Positions 44,585 through 53,782 of a DNA stretch of 64,000 nt are shown here, piece after piece (within the stretch, counting starts at the first letter, position 1; every line of letters begins with the position of its first letter). The translations under genes were made by a program, and so were the position numbers. The notes under the pieces are model-generated. The model saw only the letters and a program-made list of their open reading frames with translations, had not been told where the DNA came from and did not search any database. This DNA comes from Ignavibacteria bacterium (lineage in GTDB: Bacteria > Bacteroidota > Ignavibacteria > Kapaibacteriales > UBA4661): positions 175,873 to 239,872 of the forward strand of contig JAAFIV010000002.1 in assembly GCA_013298775.1 (NCBI GenBank), given 5' to 3'.

Positions 44585-47164
44585 ATGACGACCAAATCTA
44601 TTCAAAAACACCTTTTCTTGGAAAAAGATATGCTTCACAAATTGCGGCACTATCTTCCAGCGCAAGCCCCTCTGAAGGATTTTATCCATCACAATACGCT
44701 GCACGCTTTTCAGGAATTTCCCTTCCATGAGGCACTCAGCCGCGCTTCGGCGATATTTGGCTATCGCACCTACCTTCCGCTCAAGGAATATCGCACCCGC
44801 TTTCAGGGCGGCAGTATTCATGCAGATATTTTGGCAAGGCTGATTGACGACAATACCGATACGCCCGAAGCCGCGCAAGAGCTACAATCCCGCTTGCTCG
44901 AAAAAGATTACGATACGAGCGTAGAAGCGAGAATCGGCACGGTACGCAAGCATTGGAAAGACTACGGCATTCACTTGGATAAACTCGTGCATCCGATTCT
45001 TTTCCGTCTGTTGGGGTCGTATCTTGACCAAGGAATTTCGGTGTGGAAATTCCCCATGCCCGCAAATGGCTTCGTTGCTTGCTTACGCGAGATGGAGCGT
45101 GTTGCGCCGTTTGGTGGAATTTTCACTACGCCACGCGCTAAAAAGCTCTTCTTGGATGAATCCACCACACTCAAGTACCTTCTCACGTTGCTTGTCGGCG
45201 AGGAAGGCTTGTTCGAGCATTATTTGTTCGACCAACAATGCTCTCATGCGGGTTGGGCGGGCATGGTTGCTGTTTTGGAGGAGAATCCAAACGCGCTCTT
45301 GGATGCAAAAACCATTTCCTTGCACGACCTTATTTTCATGGAACTGCTCTTGGAAATTGAAATGCTCGACCGCACTTTTGGTGAGATTTGGTCGCCGATT
45401 GGCTACAAAATCGAACAAGCAATACCGCCACTTTTCGCACCCACCCACACCGACGAACTCGACGAAGTACTGCGGCTCTGGCAAGAAGCGTTCGAGTGGA
45501 GCTATTACGACCAAGTGTTATCAGGCTTACGCTCGTCGCATTCAAACAATTTTCCGAGCAATCCTGAACCGAAAAATACCCGCGAAGCCAGCTTTCAAGC
45601 GATGTTCTGCATAGACGACCGCGAATGCTCGTTTCGGCGGTACGTGGAGCATCTCGACCCGAAAAGCCAAACCTTTGGAACGCCAGGATTTTTCAACGTT
45701 GAGTTTTATTTTCAGCCAGAACATAGCAAATTCCACACAAAATCGTGTCCCGCGCCCGTGTCGCCAAAGTTTTTGATTAAGGAAAAAGAGCGGAAAAACG
45801 TCCGCAAGTCCGATGCACACTACGCTCGGCAGTCGCACTCGCTCTTTCGCGGGTGGCTTATTTCACAAACGCTGGGATTTTTCTCGGCGGTGAAATTGCT
45901 CGAAAGCGTTGTTCGTCCATCGCTGAATCCCGCATCAGTACACTCGTTTCGCCATACTGACAAACACGCCAGCTTGACGATTGAGCGCGATGAAAACGCA
46001 CCAATGGAAAACGGCTTGTTTGTTGGCTTTTCGCATGAAGAAATGACCGACCGCGCGGAGGGATTGCTGAAAAGCACAGGGCTGGTGGAGAATTTCGCGC
46101 CACTCGTGTATTTGGTTGGACACGGCGCGAGTAGCGCGAACAACACACACTACGCGGGCTACGATTGCGGTGCGTGCTGCGGTCGTCCAGGCTCGGTGAA
46201 TGCTCGCGTTGCAGCGTTTATGGCGAATCATCCCAAAGTGCGTGAAATGCTTCGTGAACGCGGCGTTATCATTCCCGAAAGCACCCGTTTTATCGGTGCC
46301 TTGCACGATACGACGCGGGACGAACTGGAATTTTTCGACGATGAAGACCTCTCGGCAACGCATAAAACCTTGCATTCCGCGAACCAAACCACGTTCCGCG
46401 AAGCACTCATGCTGAACGCAAAAGAACGCTCGCGCCGATTTGAACTTCTGGACACGCTCAAATCACCCGAAAAAGTGCATGAATCCGTCAAACTCCGCTC
46501 GGTATCGCTCTTTGAGCCGCGTCCCGAACTGAACCACGCCACCAATACGCTCTGCATCATCGGTCGGCGCGAATTAACCAAACACTTGTTTTTAGACCGC
46601 CGAGCGTTTATGAATTCCTACAACTACGCGCTCGACAAGGACGGCAAATACTTGTTTGGGATTATGAAAGCAGCCGCGCCCGTGTGTGGCGGCATCAACT
46701 TGGAATACTATTTCTCCCGCGTGGATAACCAACGCTTGGGCGCAGGAACAAAGCTCCCGCACAATGTTATCGGCTTAATCGCGGTGGCAAACGGGGCTGA
46801 TGGCGACTTGCGTCCGGGCTTGCCGAGCCAGATGATTGAAGTTCACGACCCCACGCGCCTGATGATGGTGGTGGAGCATTTTCCCGAAGTTGTGCAAAAG
46901 GTGATTCGCACAACGCCAGAATTGTTTGAATGGTTCAAAAATTCGTGGATTCACCTCGTCGCGCTGCATCCCATAACAAAAGAAGTTTTTGTTTTCAAAG
47001 GCGAAGAATTTGTTTCCTACACACCGCTTCATAACTCGCTTCTAAAGGCATTGGACATGAAGATTCTTGTTGAATCTACCCAAGAAAACTTGCCTGTGTA
47101 TGTTCTTGCAGACGCTTCGGGCGAAGCCCAAAAAAATCACGCAGAAATGGAGGAATTTGTATGA
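44585..47164 (+). CDS. dabA: DabA, inorganic carbon uptake subunit (DUF2309)
   Basis: This 859-residue DUF2309 protein is the zinc-binding, carbonic-anhydrase-like subunit of the DAB bicarbonate/CO2 accumulation pump. Residues C342 and D344 in FCIDDRECS, H513 in LVGHGAS and C528 in YDCGACCG correspond in order and spacing to the zinc and catalytic residues known in Halothiobacillus DabA2 (C351, D353, H524, C539). The protein works on the cytoplasmic face together with DabB, converting CO2 to bicarbonate in one direction at the expense of the proton gradient. Met at 44585 is chosen because the family core (LPAQAPLKDFIHHNT) follows closely. The dabB gene begins inside its stop (ATGA). Confidence 0.92.
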   Translation: MTTKSIQKHLFLEKDMLHKLRHYLPAQAPLKDFIHHNTLHAFQEFPFHEALSRASAIFGYRTYLPLKEYRTRFQGGSIHADILARLIDDNTDTPEAAQELQSRLLEKDYDTSVEARIGTVRKHWKDYGIHLDKLVHPILFRLLGSYLDQGISVWKFPMPANGFVACLREMERVAPFGGIFTTPRAKKLFLDESTTLKYLLTLLVGEEGLFEHYLFDQQCSHAGWAGMVAVLEENPNALLDAKTISLHDLIFMELLLEIEMLDRTFGEIWSPIGYKIEQAIPPLFAPTHTDELDEVLRLWQEAFEWSYYDQVLSGLRSSHSNNFPSNPEPKNTREASFQAMFCIDDRECSFRRYVEHLDPKSQTFGTPGFFNVEFYFQPEHSKFHTKSCPAPVSPKFLIKEKERKNVRKSDAHYARQSHSLFRGWLISQTLGFFSAVKLLESVVRPSLNPASVHSFRHTDKHASLTIERDENAPMENGLFVGFSHEEMTDRAEGLLKSTGLVENFAPLVYLVGHGASSANNTHYAGYDCGACCGRPGSVNARVAAFMANHPKVREMLRERGVIIPESTRFIGALHDTTRDELEFFDDEDLSATHKTLHSANQTTFREALMLNAKERSRRFELLDTLKSPEKVHESVKLRSVSLFEPRPELNHATNTLCIIGRRELTKHLFLDRRAFMNSYNYALDKDGKYLFGIMKAAAPVCGGINLEYYFSRVDNQRLGAGTKLPHNVIGLIAVANGADGDLRPGLPSQMIEVHDPTRLMMVVEHFPEVVQKVIRTTPELFEWFKNSWIHLVALHPITKEVFVFKGEEFVSYTPLHNSLLKALDMKILVESTQENLPVYVLADASGEAQKNHAEMEEFV

Positions 47165-49032
47165 ATTTAGACATCAATAGCTTTCTTCTTATCCCGCTTT
47201 TGGGATTTCTTCTCAGCCTCATCATTCCTCAGCGCAAGGAGCATTTGCTCTCGCAAGTTGCCTACGGCACGGCGGCGTTGAACTTCGCGTGTTTTCTGGT
47301 GTTTGCGGTGTTTTGGCTTGCGGCGGGGCATCCGGTTTTGAACGTGAAAGATATTGTGTTGTACCGCGCCGAAGGCTACGAGTTTTTGATTGATATTTAC
47401 TTCGATAGCGTTACTGCGGTGTACATGATTGTTGGCGCGTTTCTGACCTTCATTATCACGATGTACAGCCGCGTGTATCTGCACCGCGAGCAAGGCTACA
47501 AGCGGTTTTTCAACACAATTTTGCTTTTTTACGTCGGCTACAACATCACGATTTTTTCTGGCAATTTTGAAACGCTGTTCATTGGCTGGGAAATTCTGGG
47601 CTTGTCGTCGTTTTTGCTGATTGCCTTCTACCGCGACCGCTACTTGCCTTCGCGCAATGCTGTGAAAGTTTTTTCGGTGTATCGCATCGGCGACGTGGGA
47701 ATTTTGCTCGCTATGTGGGCAAGCCACCACTTGTGGCACGAAAACATTACCTTCTTGAAGCTGCATAATTACTCGCTTGTCCACGAACATTTGCAAAATC
47801 ACAGTGCAGTGGGCGCGTTTATTTCGCTGATGTTGGTTGTGGCGGCGGCGGCAAAATCAGCGCAGTTGCCCTTTTCTTCGTGGTTGCCTCGCGCAATGGA
47901 AGGTCCTACGCCGTCTTCAGCGATTTTCTACGGTTCGCTTTCGGTGAATATCGGCGTGTTTTTGCTCTTGCGGACGTATCCTTTTTGGGAATATCAAACC
48001 TCCGTCCGCATTTTGATTGGACTGCTCGGCTTGACAACGGCGGTTGTTGCTTCGATGATTGCTCGTGTGCAGTCGTCGGTGAAAAGCCAGATTGGGTATG
48101 CTTCGATTGCGCAAATTGGCATTATCTTCATTGAAATCGCGCTTGGCTTGAAACTCCTCGCGCTGGCGCACTTTGCGGGCAATGCGTTCTTGCGCACTTA
48201 CCAGCTTTTGGTGTCGCCGTCGGTGGTGAGCTATCTCATTCACGAGCAGCTCTATAACTTCGTTCCCAAGCTGCACACCGCAAAACGCTTTTTGCCAAAA
48301 CGCTTAGAGTACGCACTGTATCTGCTTTCGGTCAAAGAATGGAATTTGGATAGCTTTATGAGTCGCTACGTTTTTGGCGCGTTCCGCCGCGTAGGACACA
48401 GCCTTGATTTTCTTACGCTGCGCAATGTGCTGGTGTTCGTGCTGCCAGTGTTTGTCATAGGTTTGGTGCTGCTTTTCCAACAGGCGTATTTGCCGCCATA
48501 CATCATTCCCTACCTGCCCGTGATATTTTCGTTCATTGGTTTGGGCATGGTCTTGAAAGCCTTCTCGGAACGCTCTTCCCCGCTTCTTTGCTGGGTTTTG
48601 ATATTGTTGTACCATGCGTGGATTGCCCTTGCCGTCGCTTTCAACGAACAGTTCCAACTTATTGACGTAAGCACGTATTTAAGCGGGATTCTGATTATGG
48701 GCGGAATCGGTTTTTGGGGCTTACGCAAATTGCAAAGCGCAGAAACGCAGTATTTCGCGCTCGACCGCTACTATGGGCATAGTTACGAGCATCCGAAGTT
48801 TGCATTTTGGTTTTTGATTGCCTGTTTGGGCATGATGGGCTTCCCGATTTCTCCCACCTTCATCGGCGAGGACTTGGTATTTAGCCACATCCGCGAAGAG
48901 CAGTTTTTGCTGGCTTTTTTCAATTCGCTTGGCTTTGTGATTGGCGGTATTGCTATCATTCGGCTTTATGCGCGGTTGTTTCTGGGTAGCCATGTGAAAA
49001 CGTACCATGAAGTGCCGTATAAGTCGGCGTAA
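47161..49032 (+). CDS. dabB: DabB, NuoL-like proton-conducting membrane subunit
   Basis: This 623-residue polytopic protein of the NuoL/MrpA-type family is the membrane partner of DabA. The ion-path region shows AAAKSAQLPFSSWLPRAMEG followed by PTPSSAIFYGSLSVN. The Lys and the PxPxSA turn are retained, while the usual HAATMV of complex I NuoL is replaced by FYGSLSVN, as expected for the DabB branch. About fourteen helices are predicted. It is translationally coupled to dabA by an ATGA overlap and is not surrounded by other complex I genes, which rules out a nuo operon. Confidence 0.9.
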   Translation: MNLDINSFLLIPLLGFLLSLIIPQRKEHLLSQVAYGTAALNFACFLVFAVFWLAAGHPVLNVKDIVLYRAEGYEFLIDIYFDSVTAVYMIVGAFLTFIITMYSRVYLHREQGYKRFFNTILLFYVGYNITIFSGNFETLFIGWEILGLSSFLLIAFYRDRYLPSRNAVKVFSVYRIGDVGILLAMWASHHLWHENITFLKLHNYSLVHEHLQNHSAVGAFISLMLVVAAAAKSAQLPFSSWLPRAMEGPTPSSAIFYGSLSVNIGVFLLLRTYPFWEYQTSVRILIGLLGLTTAVVASMIARVQSSVKSQIGYASIAQIGIIFIEIALGLKLLALAHFAGNAFLRTYQLLVSPSVVSYLIHEQLYNFVPKLHTAKRFLPKRLEYALYLLSVKEWNLDSFMSRYVFGAFRRVGHSLDFLTLRNVLVFVLPVFVIGLVLLFQQAYLPPYIIPYLPVIFSFIGLGMVLKAFSERSSPLLCWVLILLYHAWIALAVAFNEQFQLIDVSTYLSGILIMGGIGFWGLRKLQSAETQYFALDRYYGHSYEHPKFAFWFLIACLGMMGFPISPTFIGEDLVFSHIREEQFLLAFFNSLGFVIGGIAIIRLYARLFLGSHVKTYHEVPYKSA

Positions 49033-49043
49033 TATCTAGGCAG

Positions 49044-49151
49044 AAAGCCCTCACCCCTCGCTGCGCGAGACCCTCTCCCAGAGGGCGAGGGTGAAGAAAG
49101 TGGCTCTGTGTCTTGCCCTTCTCCCTCTGGGAGAAGGGTTGGGATGAGGGT
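49044..49151. repeat. CCCTCACCCC-type palindromic repeat, copy 1
   Basis: About 108 bases begin CCCTCACCCCTCGC and end GGGATGAGGG. They enclose two hairpins, CCCTCTCCCAGAGGGCGAGG and CCTTCTCCCTCTGGGAGAAG. The element fills most of the gap between dabB and the SulP gene. The same layout occurs at 53620-53735. Look-alike palindromic units are found in many unrelated bacterial genomes. Confidence 0.75.
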
Positions 49152-49225
49152 AGCACAGGAACTTTACAACATTTGAAAAAACATCGAACAACAACTTTCC
49201 AACTACTCATTTTGAATCCAAAACT

Positions 49226-50869
49226 ATGAATACTCCAACATCAAACACCCCACACAACCTGCCACAATCAGGTGTACAGGGTTTACTCGAACATTGGAAA
49301 TCGGATATGCTCTCCGGTTTTTTGGTCTTTTTAATTGCCCTTCCGCTTTGCTTGGGAATCTCGATGGCAAGCGGTTTTCCGCCTGTTGCAGGGATTTTTA
49401 CCGCAATTATCGGCGGAACGATTGTCAGCTTTTTTGGCGGCTCGAATCTCACCATTAAGGGTCCTGCGGCTGGCTTGATTGTCATTGCGCTTGGCGCAGT
49501 CGAAGAGCTTGGCAAAGGCGATATGCTGCTTGGCTACAAGCTCGCGCTCGCGGCGATTGTGGTTGCGGGCGTAATTCAAATTCTCTTCGGGCTGTTCAAG
49601 TCTGGCGTTCTGGGTGATTTCTTCCCCTCTGCCGCCGTTCACGGAATGCTTGCCGCGATAGGAATTATCATTGCTTCCAAGCAAATTCATACGCTGGTCG
49701 GCGTGAAACCCGCAGGAAAAGAGCCGTTGCATCTGCTTACGGAAATTCCGCATAGCTTTATGAACATGAATCCTGAAATTGCCATCATTGGCGCGATTTC
49801 GCTGCTTATTTTGTTTACGATGCCACTTGTGAAAAACAAGTATGTGAAAATGCTCCCCGCACCACTTGTGGTTATTTTGGTCGCAATCCCGCTTGGTTTC
49901 TCGTTCGATTTGGCGCATGAACACACGTATTTGTTCTTGCCGCACCACGAATACACGATTGGTCCGAAATACTTGGTTACGCTGCCGCAAAACCTGCTTG
50001 CTGCCATTACGTTTCCCGATTTTTCGCAAGTATTTTCGGGAACGTCCATCAAGTATATCATCATGTTCGCGCTCGTCGGCAGCCTTGAATCCTTGCTGAG
50101 TTCAAAGGCGATTGACACGCTCGACCCTTTTCACAGAAAATCAAACTGGAATCGTGATTTGCTCGGCGTAGGCGTTGGAAACACGCTTGCTGGCTTGATT
50201 GGCGGGCTTCCGATGATTTCCGAAATCGTGCGCTCCTCAGCAAATATCAACAACGGCGGAAAAACATGGTGGTCGAATGTCTTTCATGGCGTGTTTTTGC
50301 TGGTCTTTGTGGCAGCGTTTCCGAATCTGATTCATCAAATTCCGCTCGCTGCGTTGGCTGCAATGCTGATATTTACTGGCTATCGCTTGGCTTCGCCCGT
50401 AGAATTTTACAAAACCTACAAAATCGGCACAGAACAACTTTTCATTTTCCTTATCACCATTGCCGCGACGCTTGCAACAGATTTGCTCATCGGTATTGGT
50501 TTGGGAATTCTCACCAAATTTGCGATTCATTTTGCTAACGGATTGCCGCCAAAGTACGCATTTAAGCCAATGTTTAGCGTGAACACCAAAGGCGACACCT
50601 ACATCGTGGACGTGCAGCATTCGGCAGTGTTCAGCAATTACATCAAGCTCAAAAAGTCGCTTGACAGCTTGCCGCGCGGCAAAGAGATTGTGATTGATTT
50701 CTCCCACGCAATGCTCGTGGACCACACCGTGATGGAAAATCTTCACCAATACCAACACGATTACGAATTAAGCGGTGGAACCTTCACCGTTACTGGCTTG
50801 GAGAAGCACCATGCGGTGTCGAATCATCCGCTTGCGGCGCGGAAACTGAGTGTATTGAAAGCATTCTAA
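49226..50869 (+). CDS. SulP-family anion transporter with STAS domain
   Basis: This is a 547-residue SLC26/SulP transporter. The first ~430 residues form the 14-helix transport core, with LPLCLGISMASGFPPVAGIF early and NITIKGPAAGL-like sequence in helix 3 (here NLTIKGPAAGLIVIA). The C-terminal ~100 residues are a STAS domain with KEIVIDFSHAMLVDHTVMEN. In phototrophs and chemolithotrophs members such as BicA carry bicarbonate with Na+. Position directly after dabAB argues for bicarbonate here, though sulfate or other anions cannot be excluded. The gene has its own strong terminator; a palindromic repeat separates it from dabB. Confidence 0.88.
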   Translation: MNTPTSNTPHNLPQSGVQGLLEHWKSDMLSGFLVFLIALPLCLGISMASGFPPVAGIFTAIIGGTIVSFFGGSNLTIKGPAAGLIVIALGAVEELGKGDMLLGYKLALAAIVVAGVIQILFGLFKSGVLGDFFPSAAVHGMLAAIGIIIASKQIHTLVGVKPAGKEPLHLLTEIPHSFMNMNPEIAIIGAISLLILFTMPLVKNKYVKMLPAPLVVILVAIPLGFSFDLAHEHTYLFLPHHEYTIGPKYLVTLPQNLLAAITFPDFSQVFSGTSIKYIIMFALVGSLESLLSSKAIDTLDPFHRKSNWNRDLLGVGVGNTLAGLIGGLPMISEIVRSSANINNGGKTWWSNVFHGVFLLVFVAAFPNLIHQIPLAALAAMLIFTGYRLASPVEFYKTYKIGTEQLFIFLITIAATLATDLLIGIGLGILTKFAIHFANGLPPKYAFKPMFSVNTKGDTYIVDVQHSAVFSNYIKLKKSLDSLPRGKEIVIDFSHAMLVDHTVMENLHQYQHDYELSGGTFTVTGLEKHHAVSNHPLAARKLSVLKAF

Positions 50870-50882
50870 AATCGTTCAAGGC

Positions 50883-50926
50883 AAACCCCCGCAGAGCGCG
50901 GCAAAAGACGGCTCTGCGGGTTTTTT
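50883..50926 (+). terminator. rho-independent terminator
   Basis: CCCGCAGAGC pairs with GCTCTGCGGG around a 13-base loop and is followed by six T residues. It ends the inorganic-carbon gene group. Confidence 0.9.
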
Positions 50927-51029
50927 GTGCTTGCATTATGTGTGAAAATTTACCAAGAGTTGCCTTCAAAACATCTCTTCGTTATTTTAGCGAAATATTT
51001 TTGAAGAACCGTTGTTTGTGTGATACATT

Positions 51030-52316
51030 ATGACCATACGATATTTCCTCGTCTTTCTCTGTTGTCTTGGTACGTTTTCTCGTGCTTCGGCGCAATTTTC
51101 AACACAATTTCTTTCGCTAAAAAATCTTGAAGAACAAGCATTGAAGCGCAATCTGGGACTTCTCTCTGGCAGATTAGATATTCGCCAAGCAGAAGCCGAT
51201 ATTGTCAGTGCTGGACTGCGCCCTAATCCCGTTGCCACGCTGAATGCAGATATTCTGCCGCTTCCAGGGGAACGCTTCAGTCCGAATGATAAGCAATATG
51301 GTCTGAGTGTTGCTCTGCCGATAGAACTGGGGAATAAACGTGAATATCGCCTAGAAACTGCGCAGAATCTTGCGTTAGTGCAAAAATCGCAGTTGTACCA
51401 CGCTGCCCGTCAAACCTTGCTTGCCGTGCGTTTGGCATTTTTTGATGTGCTGGGAGCGCAAGAACAAGTTGCGATTGCCACTGCCAACCGAGATACCTAT
51501 CAAAAGCTCGTTGCATTGAACGGAACCCGCTTCAAAGCTGCGCAAATCTCGCAAACTGAACTTTCCCGCTCCGAACTCGCCTTCGACCAAGCCGAACTCC
51601 AACGCCGCGAAACCGAACTCACGCTCGCAAAGGCTGAACGTGCCTTGCTTTTGGCGGTTGGCAATGCTGACAATAACGAGCGCATTGTCATTGGCGAGCG
51701 TTTACAAGCACTTCAAACCGATACATCGTGGGGACGAGCAACAACGGAAACCTTCCTTAAACGCGCTTTAGAAGCCCGTTACGATGTCCAAACCGCGAAA
51801 ATGCTCCGTTCTAGCGCGGAGGCAAATCAACGCTTGCAGGAGGCAAATGCGCTGCCTGATGTTTCGATTGCGCCAGAAATTAGTATGCAGCAAAACGCGG
51901 TATTGTACGGTTTCACAGGCGTTGTGCCGCTTCCCTTCAACAACAGAAACGAAGGCGAGCGGCAAAAAGCACTCGTGCGCATTGAGCAAACTCAGCGTCA
52001 AATCTCGCTTGTAGAGTATGCTTTGCGCAACGAAGTCCAAACAGCCGCCGCCGAATACGAAATGCGCCAGAACGCGCTCCAACGCTACCGTTCCGACGTA
52101 AGCGGGCAAAATGGCATTCTCTCAAAAGCAGCGAATATCAAAAGTGCCTCGGAAATTGCTTACAAAGCAGGCAGTTTATCGCTTTTAGAGCTTTTGGATG
52201 CAGTGCGCGTGTACAACGAAGTCTATAAATCCTACATTGATGCCCTCACGCTCTTCAACAAAAGTGTGGCAACGCTCACCTTTGCTCTTGGGAGCGATGT
52301 TGTTTCGATTGAGTAA
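51030..52316 (+). CDS. outer-membrane factor of an RND efflux system (TolC/CusC-like)
   Basis: This 428-residue protein has a signal peptide (MTIRYFLVFLCCLGTFSRAS, then AQ). Two OEP repeats follow, each with long helices. The first begins LKNLEEQALKRNLGLLSGRL with a strand motif GLRPNPVATLNADI and PNDKQYGLSVALPIELGNKR. The second begins near LKRALEARYDVQTAKMLRSS with VVPLPFNNRNEGE. These trimeric tunnels carry substrates across the outer membrane. The following adaptor and RND pump, read in the same direction, identify it as the outer part of a heavy-metal efflux set. Confidence 0.88.
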   Translation: MTIRYFLVFLCCLGTFSRASAQFSTQFLSLKNLEEQALKRNLGLLSGRLDIRQAEADIVSAGLRPNPVATLNADILPLPGERFSPNDKQYGLSVALPIELGNKREYRLETAQNLALVQKSQLYHAARQTLLAVRLAFFDVLGAQEQVAIATANRDTYQKLVALNGTRFKAAQISQTELSRSELAFDQAELQRRETELTLAKAERALLLAVGNADNNERIVIGERLQALQTDTSWGRATTETFLKRALEARYDVQTAKMLRSSAEANQRLQEANALPDVSIAPEISMQQNAVLYGFTGVVPLPFNNRNEGERQKALVRIEQTQRQISLVEYALRNEVQTAAAEYEMRQNALQRYRSDVSGQNGILSKAANIKSASEIAYKAGSLSLLELLDAVRVYNEVYKSYIDALTLFNKSVATLTFALGSDVVSIE

Positions 52317-52369
52317 CGCCAATTTCAGTTGGGAATTGGCAACTATTCAGGTACGCAGAATGTTGTCGA

Positions 52370-52479
52370 ATTCGCCCCCTTGATAAAGGGGGAACGGGGG
52401 ATTAAACGGCTAGAAACCGCTTCATATCAATCGTTGTACGCGGCAAATCCCCCGTTCCCCCTTTATCAAGGGGGCGAAT
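52370..52479. repeat. element with perfect 34-bp inverted repeats
   Basis: The left arm 52370-52403 (ATTCGCCCCCTTGATAAAGG...) is the exact reverse complement of 52446-52479, with a 42-base centre. It lies between the outer-membrane factor gene and the adaptor gene. It has no coding capacity. Perfect arms of this length point to a recent or still mobile miniature element, or to a strong RNA hairpin. Confidence 0.9.
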
Positions 52480-52531
52480 GAGTGAAATTACTATAAGACC
52501 TCGAATAGTTACGAGCATTGTGCATAACCCG

Positions 52532-52564
52532 CTCTTTGGTAGCGCAGACACTCCTGTCTGCGCC
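52532..52564. repeat. half copy of the CACAGACA-type element
   Basis: CTCTTTGGTAGCGCAGACAC, then TCCTGTCTGCGCC, is a single arm of the element seen in full near 6.4, 8.1 and 12.9 kb, with changes that keep its own palindrome. The second arm is missing. Confidence 0.5.
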
Positions 52565-52592
52565 ATTCTCACATTCATTTTGACCCCAAAAT

Positions 52593-53603
52593 ATGCTTTT
52601 CACACAACAAAAATCATGGTGCAATATTCTTCCGCAAGCCGCACAAAAGCTGCTTCTGATGCTGCTTCCCATGCTCACACTTTTTGCGCAATCATGTACG
52701 AAAAATGAGCAACCACAAGCCAAACAGCCCACAACCAGCACCAGAACACACTCCAAAGGTGATTTGCTAATAATGAACCGCAGCGACGCGGATAAATTTC
52801 CCTTACTCGCCCTACACGACACAGCCTTTGCAGAAAACCTCAACGTAACGGCGCGGGCTGTGGCAGAGACGATTTCGGATAGATTGCTTTCCACCCCGCT
52901 TGTGGTCTTTGAGGCGACGGAAATTGCGCAGATTTATTCCTCCTACACCAAGAGCAAAGCCACGTTTGAAAAAGCAGTCAAGCAGTACGAGCGTGTGCAG
53001 GAGCTTCTTGCGGGCAATGCCGCATCGGGACGGGAGTTGCTGGAAGCTCGCACCGAGCGGAATCAAGCGGAGGCGGAACTGCGCGAGGCAGAAAGCAAGA
53101 TGTACCAAAACGAATTTAATCCCGCGAAGCTCGAAGCCATGCGGCTTGGTTCGGTGCTGATGATGTGCGATGTGCCAGAATCTCGCACGGGCGATGTGAG
53201 CATGGGAGAGCTTGTCGAGCTTGAATTTACCTCGTTTGCGGGCGAAATTTTCAAAGGAAAAGTAACCGATATTGCCAACGCGATTGACCCGCAAACCCGC
53301 ACCGTGAAGGTCAGTATTGAATTGCACAATCCCAAAAATCGCATCAAAATTGGAATGTTTGCAAAAGCCCGCATTGAACGCAACACGATAAAAGCTATCA
53401 GCATCCCCCACGAAGCCCTTGTCAGTGCCGATGCAAAAAGTTTCGTGTTTGTGCGCTTGAACGATAGCACGTTTGAGCGTCGGCAAATTGCGGTGAGCGC
53501 GGACAATGGCGTGGAATATGCGGTGAAATCTGGCTTGCGCGTTGGGGAGCGGGTTGTGGTTGAAAATGCGATTTTGCTAAAAGGGTTGAGTTTTAAGTAT
53601 TGA
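52593..53603 (+). CDS. RND periplasmic adaptor (CusB/CzcB-like), lipoyl domain apparently missing
   Basis: This 336-residue protein carries a lipoprotein-type signal ending LFAQSC (Cys35). A helical hairpin follows (about 108-172, ATEIAQIYSSYTKSKATFEK and the returning arm with RELLEARTERNQAEAEL). A beta-barrel domain comes next (about 187-255, ending IDPQTRTVKVSIELHNP), then the membrane-proximal region with KIGMFAKARIE. In ordinary adaptors each end of the hairpin joins a lipoyl half-motif containing a GxV...GDxVxxGxxL pattern. Neither half is found here: only about a dozen residues link residue ~95 to the hairpin, and the hairpin runs almost directly into the barrel. It belongs with the RND pump gene downstream. 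Confidence 0.8.
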   Translation: MLFTQQKSWCNILPQAAQKLLLMLLPMLTLFAQSCTKNEQPQAKQPTTSTRTHSKGDLLIMNRSDADKFPLLALHDTAFAENLNVTARAVAETISDRLLSTPLVVFEATEIAQIYSSYTKSKATFEKAVKQYERVQELLAGNAASGRELLEARTERNQAEAELREAESKMYQNEFNPAKLEAMRLGSVLMMCDVPESRTGDVSMGELVELEFTSFAGEIFKGKVTDIANAIDPQTRTVKVSIELHNPKNRIKIGMFAKARIERNTIKAISIPHEALVSADAKSFVFVRLNDSTFERRQIAVSADNGVEYAVKSGLRVGERVVVENAILLKGLSFKY

Positions 53604-53619
53604 TTTCACGCCATTGAAG

Positions 53620-53735
53620 ACCCTCACCCCAACCCTCTCCCAGAGGGAGAGGGCTTCAGAAATACTTGATTTTTCTTGTTTTAGCTCTTGGTCTTAGCTC
53701 CTTCTCCCTTTGGGAGAAGGCGGGGGATGAGGGCT
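53620..53735. repeat. CCCTCACCCC-type palindromic repeat, copy 2
   Basis: CCCTCACCCCAACCCTCTCC opens the element and GGGGGATGAGGG closes it. Inside are hairpins CCCTCTCCCAGAGGGAGAGG and CTTCTCCCTTTGGGAGAAGG. It fills the gap between the adaptor gene and the RND pump gene, so it may affect how much pump is made relative to adaptor. Confidence 0.75.
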
Positions 53736-53782
53736 TACAATACCTGATTTCCCCCACTCTTCTTCCACCAAACACCGCATCA

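Noticed and set aside
47161..49032. Complex I subunit NuoL
   Set aside because: No other nuo genes are adjacent, the HAATMV motif is replaced, and the gene is coupled by overlap to dabA, which fixes it as DabB.
53666..53782. Longer N-terminus of the RND pump
   Set aside because: The extra 39 codons run through a palindromic repeat element also found at 49044 and do not resemble a pump N-terminus.
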